Shown here piece by piece: positions 9,020-16,798 of a DNA stretch of 64,000 bases; the first letter of the stretch is position 1; every line of letters starts with the position of its first letter. Both the position numbers and the translations under genes were made by a program. The notes under the pieces were generated by a model. It was not told where the DNA came from, did not search any database, and saw nothing but the letters and a program-made list of their open reading frames with translations. The DNA lies in the NCBI RefSeq assembly GCF_018860745.1, contig NZ_JAHKPY010000003.1, forward strand, positions 1 to 64,000, written 5' to 3'. The stretch comes from Zobellia uliginosa (lineage in GTDB: Bacteria > Bacteroidota > Bacteroidia > Flavobacteriales > Flavobacteriaceae).

Positions 9020-10036
9020 TTAGATCTTGGTAGATTCTCTTATGATTAATTTATGTTTGATTAGTATTTGATCCGCAGACTGAATGTTGATAGACCCGCT
9101 CAAGTGACTGATTATACTTTGTCCGGCCAGCATACCCATTTTATAACCAGGGTATTCAATAGTGCTCAAGTTGGGAGAAATAACCTCAGAGACGGGGTCG
9201 TTATTGAAACCAATAATTTTTATGTCCTCAGGAATTTTGTATCCTTCCTTTTTCAATTCTTTTATACAGTGTACCGCAAATGTATCGTTCGATACAAAAA
9301 TACCATCTACCTTATGTTTGGAGTCTCTGATGCGCTCAACAAATTTCTGTACATTCTCTATACTTAGGTCACTTTCGTATAAGTTCTCTTTGTGAAATTC
9401 TATAGCATTTTTGTGTAGCGCCCTTTGATATCCGTCAAACCTGTCAGCATAAACGTTACGCTTTAGGCTACCGCTTATATGAACTATATTTCTGCAGCCC
9501 TGCTGAATCAAATGTTGGGTGGCATCAAACCCTGCGGCATGGTTGTCTATAGAAATAGTAGGGCAATTTGGTAAATCACATACCCTATCAAAAAATAATA
9601 AAGGAATTTTTCTATCCGTATAGGTGGTAAAGTGATCAAAATTCTCTGTTTCGTAAGCAAGTGAAACCAATAAGGCATCAACTCCGCTATCAAATAGAGT
9701 TTTTGCATTCAACTTTTCTTTTTCCTCGGACTCTAAAGACTGACTAATAATTAAGTTATAGCCAACATCATTTGCAATCTTTTCAATACCGGATAAAACG
9801 GTAGACATAAAGTTGGAATTCAATTTAGGAACTATAACTCCTATAGTATTTGATTTTTGCTTGCTAAGATTTGCAGCGAACTTGTTCGTTCTATAGCCTG
9901 TTTCCTTGGCTACTAATAATACTTTGTCTTTTGTCTTCTGGCTAATTGCCGGATGGTCGTTTAAGCTCCTGCTGACGGTAGCAGGAGAGATGTTAAGTTT
10001 CTGTGCCAGGTCATATATGGTTATTTTTTTCGTCAT
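9020..10036 (-). CDS. LacI-family transcriptional regulator
   Basis: The 338-residue protein has an N-terminal LacI helix-turn-helix (KITIYDLAQKLNISPATVSR, residues 4-23) and hinge. A periplasmic-binding-protein-like sensor domain (NTIGVIVPKLNSNF, then FFDRV, DGIFVSNDTFAV and KIIGFNNDP) follows. It is predicted to be a sugar-responsive DNA-binding protein. It is divergent from the promoter at 10214-10243 that leads into a SusC remnant and the Gfo/Idh-SDR-uxuA genes, so these are its likely targets. Its own promoter and an 11-bp tandem repeat lie directly upstream and suggest autoregulation. The effector is unknown. Confidence 0.93.
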   Translation of the reverse strand: MTKKITIYDLAQKLNISPATVSRSLNDHPAISQKTKDKVLLVAKETGYRTNKFAANLSKQKSNTIGVIVPKLNSNFMSTVLSGIEKIANDVGYNLIISQSLESEEKEKLNAKTLFDSGVDALLVSLAYETENFDHFTTYTDRKIPLLFFDRVCDLPNCPTISIDNHAAGFDATQHLIQQGCRNIVHISGSLKRNVYADRFDGYQRALHKNAIEFHKENLYESDLSIENVQKFVERIRDSKHKVDGIFVSNDTFAVHCIKELKKEGYKIPEDIKIIGFNNDPVSEVISPNLSTIEYPGYKMGMLAGQSIISHLSGSINIQSADQILIKHKLIIRESTKI

Positions 10037-10039
10037 TTA

Positions 10040-10071
10040 GTTAGTGCAATGTTAGTGCAATGTTAGTGCAA
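10040..10071. repeat. Three tandem 11-bp repeats at the lacI transcription start
   Basis: GTTAGTGCAAT occurs at 10040-10050 and 10051-10061, and again at 10062-10071 without its last base. The unit equals about one helical turn. The array fills the space between the predicted lacI -7 element (10072-10079) and the lacI start codon (10036), so it covers the transcription start and leader. It could be an autoregulatory operator array or simple slippage; the sequence cannot decide. Confidence 0.9.
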
Positions 10072-10101
10072 CAAAATTACGTAACAAATTGAAATAAACA
10101 A
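10072..10101 (-). promoter_or_regulatory. lacI promoter
   Basis: On the minus strand a TTG (-33, bases 10099-10101) is separated by 19 bases from TAATTTTG (-7, 10072-10079), a full match to the Bacteroidota consensus TTG-N17-23-TAnnTTTG. It lies about 36 bases ahead of the lacI start. Confidence 0.7.
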
Positions 10102-10213
10102 TAAAAATTGAATTTTTGTCCTGAAAATAAAGTTTTTATTGTCTATGTGTGCCAATTCTAACGTTGAAACCTAAATGATTATAAGTATATGTGTAATTTA
10201 TTTATGTAATCGG

Positions 10214-10243
10214 TTGCGCAATATATAATATTTTATAGTTTTG
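10214..10243 (+). promoter_or_regulatory. Promoter with LacI-type operator, upstream of the SusC remnant
   Basis: TTG at 10214-10216, a 19-base spacer and TAGTTTTG at 10236-10243 match the Bacteroidota promoter consensus. The -33 lies inside the perfect palindrome TTGCGCAA (10214-10221), the central type of sequence bound by LacI-family proteins. Repressor binding there would block the promoter. Binding by the adjacent LacI protein is inferred. Confidence 0.6.
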
Positions 10244-10293
10244 TTTTAAGTCAACCAGATTTTAATAATCCAACTCAATTTAATTTGCGCTCT

Positions 10294-10576
10294 ATGAAAC
10301 AACTATTAAGCCATTTTAAGCTCTTTAAGCGAACGCCACTTCTACTTGGCACTCTTGTAATATTGTTCGCTAGTGGCAGTAGCTCAAAAAGACTTCACCG
10401 TGACGGGTACCTTGATTGACGATTTTAACGTACCATTGCCCGGAGCTTCTGTAATAGAGAAGGGTGCCACTAACGGGGTGTCTACAAATTTTGATGGTAC
10501 TTTAAATGCTGAGGAGGCAGAAGCGTACTGGCAGTCGTTCGCAAAACAGAACCAAGTAGAATTAATCAATAAATAG
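10294..10576 (+). pseudogene. SusC/TonB receptor N-terminal remnant joined to another gene's tail
   Basis: An ATG at 10294 opens a typical SusC signal region (MKQLLSHFKLFKRTPLLLG) but reaches a TGA at 10417-10419. Shifting frame near 10372, by restoring one base, continues it naturally into AVAQKDFTVTGTLIDDFNVP and GASVIEKGATNGVSTNFDG, the carboxypeptidase-regulatory-like start of SusC proteins. The homology ends abruptly at about 10500. The frame then runs into LNAEEAEAYWQSFAKQNQVE and stops at 10574-10576, which looks like the C-terminus of an unrelated protein. About 900 further SusC residues and any SusD are missing. I read this as a frameshifted deletion scar. A GTG at 10373 could start a 67-residue peptide, but no function is expected. 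Confidence 0.8.
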
Positions 10577-10593
10577 AAATACCGAATACCACG

Positions 10594-11970
10594 ATGGAAA
10601 GAAGAAAATTTATAAACAGAACAGCTTTAAGTACCGCCGCTTTAGTAGGTTTTCCTAGTATTGTACCGGCTCATGTTTTGGGTAAAAATGCACCCAGTAA
10701 TAAAATAAACATAGGTCAGATAGGTTGTGGGCGTATTGCTAGGAGCCACGATATTCATGATACAATCAGGTTTGATCAGGCAAATTATTTAGCCGTTTGT
10801 GATCTTGATTCCAAGAGAGCGGCAGACGCTAAACTTTTGGTAGATGGTTTCTATCAGAAAAAAACGGGCAAGGCTAAGTATGACCGTACAAAGGTTTATG
10901 ATGATTATAGAGAAATGCTTTTGAATAAAGATATTGATGCCGTAGTAATTAGTACACCGGACCATTGGCATTCGCAACCCGCTATGGAAGCTGCTTTGGC
11001 GGGAAAAGATATTTACCTTCAAAAACCTACATCCCTAACGGTTAGGGAGGGACAGCAATTAAGAGATGTTATTCAGAAAACGGGTGCCATTCTTCAGGTA
11101 GGAACACAGCAACGTGCCATGCCTCAATTTAGAATTGCGGCAGAATTAGTGAGGAATGGGCGCATTGGCAAAATACATACCGTAAAAATTGGTTTGCCCG
11201 GTGATCCTGCAGGTCCTGAGGCACCTGCAATGCCCGTGCCGTCAAACCTGAATTTTGACATGTGGTTGGGGTCTACTCCAGAAGTTCCTTATACGGAAAT
11301 TGGGGTGCATCCTCAAGCCGACTATAGCAGACCGGGATGGTTGCGCTCACGAAATTATGGAGCGGGGATGATTACCGGTTGGGGTCAGCATCACTACGAT
11401 TCTGCCGCATGGGGTATGAATACAGAATTAAGCGGACCAGTATCCGTGGAAGCTCTAGCAGAATTTCCAAAATCGGGATTATGGAATGTACATGGAGATT
11501 TCTTCGTGAAGCATGAATATGATAATGGTATTACCGTTTACACCAGTGGCGGCTATACCAACGGAATCCGTTATGAAGGTTCGGATGGATGGATTTTCGT
11601 CTCTCGTGGTTCGTATCAAGCTTCGGCTACAGACCCAGTGGATAAAGAAAAGAGTAATAAAGCGTTAAACGCTTCGGATCCTAAAATTTTGGAATCCGTA
11701 ATCGGTGAAAATGAAATCCATTTAGAAAAAATTGATGACCAACATGGTAACTGGTTAGATTGTATCAAAACCAGAAAAGCCCCTATTTCTCCTATTGAAA
11801 AAGGGCATAAGGCTTGTGCTATTTGCTTGATTAGCGATATAGCCATGCAGTTTGATAGAAAACTGGAATGGGATTATGATAAAGAAGTATTTATTAATGA
11901 TGATGAGGCCAATGCTATGTTGCGCCGCGAGCAAAGAAAACCTTACGGAACGGATACCGTAAAGTATTAA
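10594..11970 (+). CDS. Gfo/Idh/MocA oxidoreductase, Tat-type signal
   Basis: The 458-residue protein starts MERRKFINRTALSTAA, a twin-arginine-like signal (RRKFI), so it is probably exported in folded form with its cofactor. The N-terminal Rossmann fold shows INIGQIGCGRIARSH. The family lysine motif appears as LQKP (YLQKPTSL), a variant of EKP. The C-terminal half has the Gfo/Idh alpha/beta sheet (WGQHHYDSAAWGM, GSDGWIFVSRGSY). This secreted subfamily is linked to oxidation of glycosides to 3-keto sugars. It starts 17 bases after the SusC remnant and would be driven by the LacI-controlled promoter. A terminator follows. Confidence 0.9.
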   Translation: MERRKFINRTALSTAALVGFPSIVPAHVLGKNAPSNKINIGQIGCGRIARSHDIHDTIRFDQANYLAVCDLDSKRAADAKLLVDGFYQKKTGKAKYDRTKVYDDYREMLLNKDIDAVVISTPDHWHSQPAMEAALAGKDIYLQKPTSLTVREGQQLRDVIQKTGAILQVGTQQRAMPQFRIAAELVRNGRIGKIHTVKIGLPGDPAGPEAPAMPVPSNLNFDMWLGSTPEVPYTEIGVHPQADYSRPGWLRSRNYGAGMITGWGQHHYDSAAWGMNTELSGPVSVEALAEFPKSGLWNVHGDFFVKHEYDNGITVYTSGGYTNGIRYEGSDGWIFVSRGSYQASATDPVDKEKSNKALNASDPKILESVIGENEIHLEKIDDQHGNWLDCIKTRKAPISPIEKGHKACAICLISDIAMQFDRKLEWDYDKEVFINDDEANAMLRREQRKPYGTDTVKY

Positions 11971-11980
11971 ATTAGGAAAA

Positions 11981-12006
11981 GCCCGTTCATTGCGAACGGG
12001 CTTTTT
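11981..12006 (+). terminator. Rho-independent terminator after the first Gfo/Idh gene
   Basis: GCCCGTTC (11981-11988) pairs with GAACGGGC (11994-12001) around a 5-base loop, followed by five T residues. It separates the two Gfo/Idh genes, so the second may have its own promoter or be read at a reduced level. Confidence 0.88.
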
Positions 12007-12089
12007 AAACCGCTCACAAAACATGTATTATATAGATTGAAGTAGCTTTTGCCCACCTTTGGTAAAAGCCAAAGACTAACAACCCATAT

Positions 12090-13466
12090 ATGAAAAAGAA
12101 TATTACATTTTTAGTTTTACTGCTCGGTATTGCTTGTGGTGAAAAAAAAACAGAAGATAAAATGGTTGAAACCGATACACAAGCTAAAGTTAAGTTAATG
12201 ACATTGGATCCAGGTCATTTTCATGCGGCTTTAGTACAGAAAACAATGTATCCCCAAGTAGATTCTACAATTTATCTTTTTGCTCCTGATGGTCCTGAAG
12301 TGAATGATTTCCTTAATAAAATAGATTCTTATAATTCCCGGGAGACGGACCCTACTGCTTGGAAAGTAAATAAATACTTAGGCGATGATTATCTGGAAAA
12401 GATGATTGCTGATAAACCTGGTAATGTAATGATTGTGGCAGGGAAAAATAGTAAGAAAATCGATTATGTTCTTGAGGCAGTAAAAGCAGGGTTGAATGTA
12501 TATGCGGACAAACCTTTGGTGATTAATCCCGAAGGGTTTAAGAAGTTGCAGCAGGCTTTTGAGATAGCGGAAAAGAACGGAGTGTTGATTTACGATATCA
12601 TGACCGAGCGTTTTGAGTCCACTACTTTAATGCAGAAAACTTTTTCGGATATACCAAAAATATTTGGGGAATTAATTGATGGTTCTGTGGAAGAGCCCGC
12701 TATTAGCAAAGAAAGCGTACACCATTTTTTTAAGTATGTCTCCGGTCAACCGTTGGTGCGCCCGGCCTGGTTTTTTGATGTGAACGAAGAGGGCGAAGGT
12801 ATTGTAGATGTTACCACACATTTGGTAGATTTGGTTCAGTGGGAAGCTTTTCCGAATCAGATAATCGACACTACTAACATTAATATGGTGAAAGCCAAAC
12901 GATGGCCTACCGTTCTGACCAAAGAAGAATTTCAGAAAGTTACGGGTCTTGATTCCTATCCAGAGTATTTAGAAAAGGATATAGAGAATGATAAGTTGAA
13001 TGTTTTTTGCAACGGAGAGATGATATACAACATCAACGGAAAGTACGCCAAGGTTTCGGTGATATGGAATTATCAGGCACCAGAGGGTACTGGGGACACG
13101 CACTACAGCATCATGCGGGGTACAAAAAGCGATTTGATAATCAAACAAGGAGAAGAAGAAGGCTATAAGCCAACTTTATACATTGCACCGAAAGAGCAAA
13201 ACGGGTTTGATGGACTATTGAAAACCGCTATTGATGATAAGATAAACGCTCAGTTTGCAGGAACGACCATGGAAAAAATGGATAACGGAACGTATCGCAT
13301 AAACATACCCGATGAATTTAAAATTGGTCATGAGGCGCATTTTGGACAGGTTACAGAGAATTATCTAAAATATTTGGAAGCTGGAGAATTACCAGAGTGG
13401 GAGGTGCCCAATATGATCAGTAAATATTACACGACAACAAAAGCATATGAACTGGCGAAGAAATAA
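12090..13466 (+). CDS. Gfo/Idh/MocA lipoprotein oxidoreductase
   Basis: The 458-residue protein begins with a lipoprotein signal (LLLGIAC, Cys 16). The Rossmann-like N-terminus reads KVKLMTLDPGHFHAALVQK, a variant in which the usual GxGxxG is replaced by DPGHFHA. The lysine motif is ADKPLV. The C-terminal part (HHFFKYVSGQPLVRPAWFFD, then VDVTTHLVDLVQWE) fits the putative-oxidoreductase C-terminal domain of secreted Bacteroidota members. It is probably periplasmic. It is followed after 5 bases by the SDR gene and then uxuA, so the three form an operon. The substrate is likely a hexuronide or glycoside (inference). Confidence 0.87.
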   Translation: MKKNITFLVLLLGIACGEKKTEDKMVETDTQAKVKLMTLDPGHFHAALVQKTMYPQVDSTIYLFAPDGPEVNDFLNKIDSYNSRETDPTAWKVNKYLGDDYLEKMIADKPGNVMIVAGKNSKKIDYVLEAVKAGLNVYADKPLVINPEGFKKLQQAFEIAEKNGVLIYDIMTERFESTTLMQKTFSDIPKIFGELIDGSVEEPAISKESVHHFFKYVSGQPLVRPAWFFDVNEEGEGIVDVTTHLVDLVQWEAFPNQIIDTTNINMVKAKRWPTVLTKEEFQKVTGLDSYPEYLEKDIENDKLNVFCNGEMIYNINGKYAKVSVIWNYQAPEGTGDTHYSIMRGTKSDLIIKQGEEEGYKPTLYIAPKEQNGFDGLLKTAIDDKINAQFAGTTMEKMDNGTYRINIPDEFKIGHEAHFGQVTENYLKYLEAGELPEWEVPNMISKYYTTTKAYELAKK

Positions 13467-13471
13467 TACAT

Positions 13472-14290
13472 ATGAACGAGCTTTTTGATTTAAAAGAAAA
13501 AACAATAGCCCTGTCTGGTGGTACGGGAGTTTTAGGTGGTTCCATAGCGGAATACCTTGTACAGAATGGTGCTCGTGTGATTTTATTGGGAAGATCTCCT
13601 GATAAACTGGACGCCAAGCGTGAGGCGTTAAATACGATCAGTGAAAAAAGTGCTGCTTCATACGTTGTTGATGTTATGAAAGAAAGCCAGCTAATTAGCC
13701 TTCGTGAAAAAATAAGGGACAATCACAGTAAAATAGATGGCTTGATAAATTTGGCTGGAGGTAACCTTCCGGGAGCTACATTGCAGCCTGATCAGACTAT
13801 TTTTGATATTTCGTTGAGCGATACAAAAGAAGTGGTTGATTTGAATCTTTTTGGTAGCGTACTGCCAACCATTGTGTTGAGTCAATTGATGTTAGAGCAG
13901 GGGAAAGGCACGATAATAAACATTTCTTCCATGGCTTCTAAGCAGTCCATAACAAGGGTGTTGGGCTATTCCATGGCCAAGGCCGGTATCGAAATTTTTA
14001 CTAAGTGGATGGCGGAAGAACTGGCTGCTAAATTCAGTGATAAAATTAGGGTTAATGCTATTGCACCAGGCTTTTTCATTGGAAATCAAAACAGAAAAAT
14101 TTTAATTAATGAAGACGGTTCCCATACGGAGCGAAGTAAAAAAATACTGGCAAAAACACCTATGAACCGTTTTGGTGATGCCTCCGAACTCAACGGAATG
14201 GTGCACTATCTTTTAAGTGAAGCCTCTTCTTTTGTCACGGGAACGGTATATGACGTAGATGGAGGTTTCAATTCTTTTACCGGAGTTTAG
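13472..14290 (+). CDS. SDR oxidoreductase, probable fructuronate/mannonate reductase
   Basis: The 272-residue classical SDR shows the cofactor motif ALSGGTGVLGGSIAEYL, the NLAGG element and the catalytic Ser, Tyr and Lys in NISSMASKQSITRVLGYSMAKAG (given as motif only). VRVNAIAPGFF-like and DVDGGF elements follow. It is cytoplasmic, as there is no signal. It ends one base before the uxuA ATG, so the two are translated as a pair. SDR proteins next to uxuA commonly replace UxuB and interconvert D-fructuronate and D-mannonate. That assignment rests on context. Confidence 0.85.
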   Translation: MNELFDLKEKTIALSGGTGVLGGSIAEYLVQNGARVILLGRSPDKLDAKREALNTISEKSAASYVVDVMKESQLISLREKIRDNHSKIDGLINLAGGNLPGATLQPDQTIFDISLSDTKEVVDLNLFGSVLPTIVLSQLMLEQGKGTIINISSMASKQSITRVLGYSMAKAGIEIFTKWMAEELAAKFSDKIRVNAIAPGFFIGNQNRKILINEDGSHTERSKKILAKTPMNRFGDASELNGMVHYLLSEASSFVTGTVYDVDGGFNSFTGV

Positions 14291-15490
14291 ATGGAATATT
14301 TAAAGAAAACATACCGCTGGTTTGGACCAAATTTTGGGGTGACTTTAGCCGATATTGCTCAATTGGGAGCAGAGGGTATAGTTACGGCTTGCCATAGCTT
14401 GGCTACAGGAGAGGTTTGGCCGGAAGTGACAATATCGGACATTAAATCTGAAATAGAAAAACACGGTATGGAATGGTCCGTTGTGGAAAGTGTGAATATT
14501 CACAATGCTATAAAATATGGACTGCCGGAAAGAAATCTCTATATTCAGAACTACATTCAAACCTTAAAAAACTTAGCAAAGCATAACATTTATACTATTT
14601 GTTACAATTTTATGCCGCTTATTGATTGGACTCGTACCAACCTCGATTACCAGTTGCCCAACGGGACTTCTAGTTTGCTTTATGACCCAATTGCCATAGC
14701 TGCATTTGATCTTTTTATTTTACAACGGGAACGTGCTGTTGAGGTATATGAAGAGCAGGATATTTCTAAAGCGGAAGCGTATTTTAAGCGTTTGACAATT
14801 GAAGAAAAGAAAGGATTGGAGAGTGCTGTTTTGGCAGGTTTACCGGGTAGTAAGGAACCTATTCCTATATCCGTTTTTAGGCAAAACCTATCCGTGGTGA
14901 GTCAAATTTCAAAAGAAGAGCTTCGGGAAAATCTGGTGTATTTTCTTAAGGCTATACTGCCCGAAGCCGAGAAGTTGGGTATTAAAATGGCGATACATCC
15001 GGATGATCCACCGTTTTCGGTTTTTGGTATTCCACGAATAGCTTCTTCCTATGATGATTTTCAGTTTATTAAAGACTGTTACCCTTCAATTAATAATGGT
15101 TTTACTTTTTGCTCCGGCTCTTTGGGCGCATCGGAGAAAAATGATTTGGTAAAAATTGTGGAGGACTTTGGTGATTCTATTCATTTTATCCATTTAAGAA
15201 ATGTACAGCTAAGTACCACAGGAGAATTTTATGAGGCGGAACACCTTAAAGGTACGGTGCCTATGACAGCAGTTATGGAAGCTTTTATAACAGAGCAGCT
15301 AAAAAGGATAGGTTTAGGTCGTACGGATATAGCTATTCCTTTGCGGCCCGATCACGGTCATGTTTTACTAGACGATAAAAAAAGACAACAAGAATTTTAC
15401 CCGGGATACTCACTAATTGGAAGAGCTCTGGGTATGGCACAGCTTTCGGGACTGGAAAGAGGTATTCGTCATCAGATGAAGCTTTCCTGA
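14291..15490 (+). CDS. uxuA: Mannonate dehydratase
   Basis: The 399-residue TIM-barrel protein begins MEYLKKTYRWFGPNFGVTL and carries UxuA signatures: ACHSLATGEVW near residue 35, KMAIHPDDPPFSVFGIPRI in the middle and IPLRPDHGHVLLDD near the C-terminus. It dehydrates D-mannonate to 2-keto-3-deoxy-D-gluconate with a divalent metal. The length is typical. No KDG kinase or KDPG aldolase dedicated to this branch is in the cluster; the D-AHG locus at 52410-54000 carries the galacto-type pair. It is convergent with the DUF4268-like gene, with 2 bases between the stops. Confidence 0.95.
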   Translation: MEYLKKTYRWFGPNFGVTLADIAQLGAEGIVTACHSLATGEVWPEVTISDIKSEIEKHGMEWSVVESVNIHNAIKYGLPERNLYIQNYIQTLKNLAKHNIYTICYNFMPLIDWTRTNLDYQLPNGTSSLLYDPIAIAAFDLFILQRERAVEVYEEQDISKAEAYFKRLTIEEKKGLESAVLAGLPGSKEPIPISVFRQNLSVVSQISKEELRENLVYFLKAILPEAEKLGIKMAIHPDDPPFSVFGIPRIASSYDDFQFIKDCYPSINNGFTFCSGSLGASEKNDLVKIVEDFGDSIHFIHLRNVQLSTTGEFYEAEHLKGTVPMTAVMEAFITEQLKRIGLGRTDIAIPLRPDHGHVLLDDKKRQQEFYPGYSLIGRALGMAQLSGLERGIRHQMKLS

Positions 15491-15492
15491 GG

Positions 15493-15921
15493 CTATTCTA
15501 AAATCTCCCTAAAATCTTCAAAGAATAATTCTACTTGGTTCATTTGTTCGCTCAAAAATATCATGGTTTCTTGCCATGTATTTTTATTGTGGATGGATAC
15601 GTTTTCTAGGGTAACGTATATTCTAGAAATCTCTTTCCCGATGGATAGAAAAAAGGCTTCGTCAAAAATAGCATCTGGCAGGTAGTTTTCAGATTGAAGT
15701 AACGATTGCAACGATTGAAATTTTTCCCAAAGTGTAATGCGTTTTTCAAGGTCATCGGTTTCAATATCAATGGAAACCATCGCTTTTTTTAAATCGAAAT
15801 GAAACTTAAAAACAAGACCTTTTATCTTGGTATTATAGAGAGTCCATTTTCTAGGATATGATTTGCCAAAGGAAATCCAGAAGTCTTCTCGTAGTTTTTT
15901 TGACTCGGCTTTGCTAAACAT
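15493..15921 (-). CDS. DUF4268-like hypothetical protein
   Basis: The 142-residue protein starts at the ATG ending at 15921 (MFSKAESKKLREDFW), one base after the stop of the upstream ZIP gene; a longer start at 15951 would overlap that gene. The opening SKAESKKLREDFWISFGKSY and the DIETDDLEKRITLWEKF segment resemble the flavobacterial DUF4268 family. There is no signal or membrane segment, so it is probably cytoplasmic. The function is unknown. Tight coupling to the ZIP gene suggests a shared transcript, not necessarily a shared job. Confidence 0.75.
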   Translation of the reverse strand: MFSKAESKKLREDFWISFGKSYPRKWTLYNTKIKGLVFKFHFDLKKAMVSIDIETDDLEKRITLWEKFQSLQSLLQSENYLPDAIFDEAFFLSIGKEISRIYVTLENVSIHNKNTWQETMIFLSEQMNQVELFFEDFREILE

Positions 15922-15922
15922 C

Positions 15923-16594
15923 CTATAGAAAATAAGCGATTGCAATACCAAAAATAATTGCTGCTATTTTTCGCAAGTTGAATGTATGCCCTTCGGAGCT
16001 TTCAAAAAGAATAACTGTGGAAATATGTAAAAATACACCGATTACCAAAGCATTAATTGGAACGAAATAGGTGTCTGCCCACTCTACATGATTGGCAATA
16101 AAACTTCCAAAGGGCGTCATTAGTGAAAAAACAGTAATAAAAGAAAAGGCTTTAGTTATAGGTATTTTTGAGTTTAATAAAAAGATACTTAGTATAACAG
16201 CAATAGGAATTTTATGAATTAATATTCCGTAGATAATAGTATTGTGATCATGTATGGGGAAACCTTCTAAAAATGAATGAAGACAAAGACTACCGAACAG
16301 CAACCATGGAAAAAGCTTTTTCTCGCTATCTAAATGAACATGCCCGTGTTCTGCCCCTTTTGAAAAGAACTCAAGAAAAATTTGAAGTAAAATACCTAGC
16401 ATTACAAACAGACCTACTTTTTTGGGATTTCCGTGTTCATATACAGACGGAAAAAGTTCAAATAAGGTAAGAGCCAATAAAAAGGCTCCACTGAATGCCA
16501 AAAGTAGCTTAAAGTGACTTCTGTTCTGTGGCTTTGCAATATATACAAAGGCAAAACTCAACAGAACGGCAAAAATAGGTAAGGCGTAATTCAT
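15923..16594 (-). CDS. ZIP-family metal transporter
   Basis: The 223-residue protein has about eight hydrophobic segments. Its central part carries a His-rich loop (GAEHGHVHLDSEKK) and the ZIP metal-site helices (LHSFLEGFPIHDH, then LIHKIPIAVILS). It probably imports zinc or another divalent metal across the inner membrane. It is at the short end of the family. It is first in a two-gene unit with the DUF4268-like gene. The stretch 16595-16798 upstream shows no gene. Confidence 0.87.
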   Translation of the reverse strand: MNYALPIFAVLLSFAFVYIAKPQNRSHFKLLLAFSGAFLLALTLFELFPSVYEHGNPKKVGLFVMLGILLQIFLEFFSKGAEHGHVHLDSEKKLFPWLLFGSLCLHSFLEGFPIHDHNTIIYGILIHKIPIAVILSIFLLNSKIPITKAFSFITVFSLMTPFGSFIANHVEWADTYFVPINALVIGVFLHISTVILFESSEGHTFNLRKIAAIIFGIAIAYFL

Positions 16595-16798
16595 TAACGG
16601 AAAATCGTTTTAAATGGGAGCTCTTGGTTCTAGTGTTATGACATTAATTACATTAGTTGACCCAAAATCTTTCTGAATCGGAAATGCAATTATTTCCTTT
16701 AGAGAACAAAAGGGCGAACGGCATTTAAGAAACCAGAGGGCGGGTTCCTATTTCTCCGGCTAAAATACTGTATTTTTACGGCAACTTTAGAATAAGAC

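Noticed and set aside
10373-10576. GTG-started 67-residue protein as a real gene
   Set aside because: Its sequence is the continuation of a SusC N-terminus in a shifted frame, joined to a foreign tail; a pseudogene explains it better.
16273-16470. Plus-strand ORF opposite the ZIP transporter gene
   Set aside because: It lies wholly inside a well-supported membrane transporter gene on the other strand.
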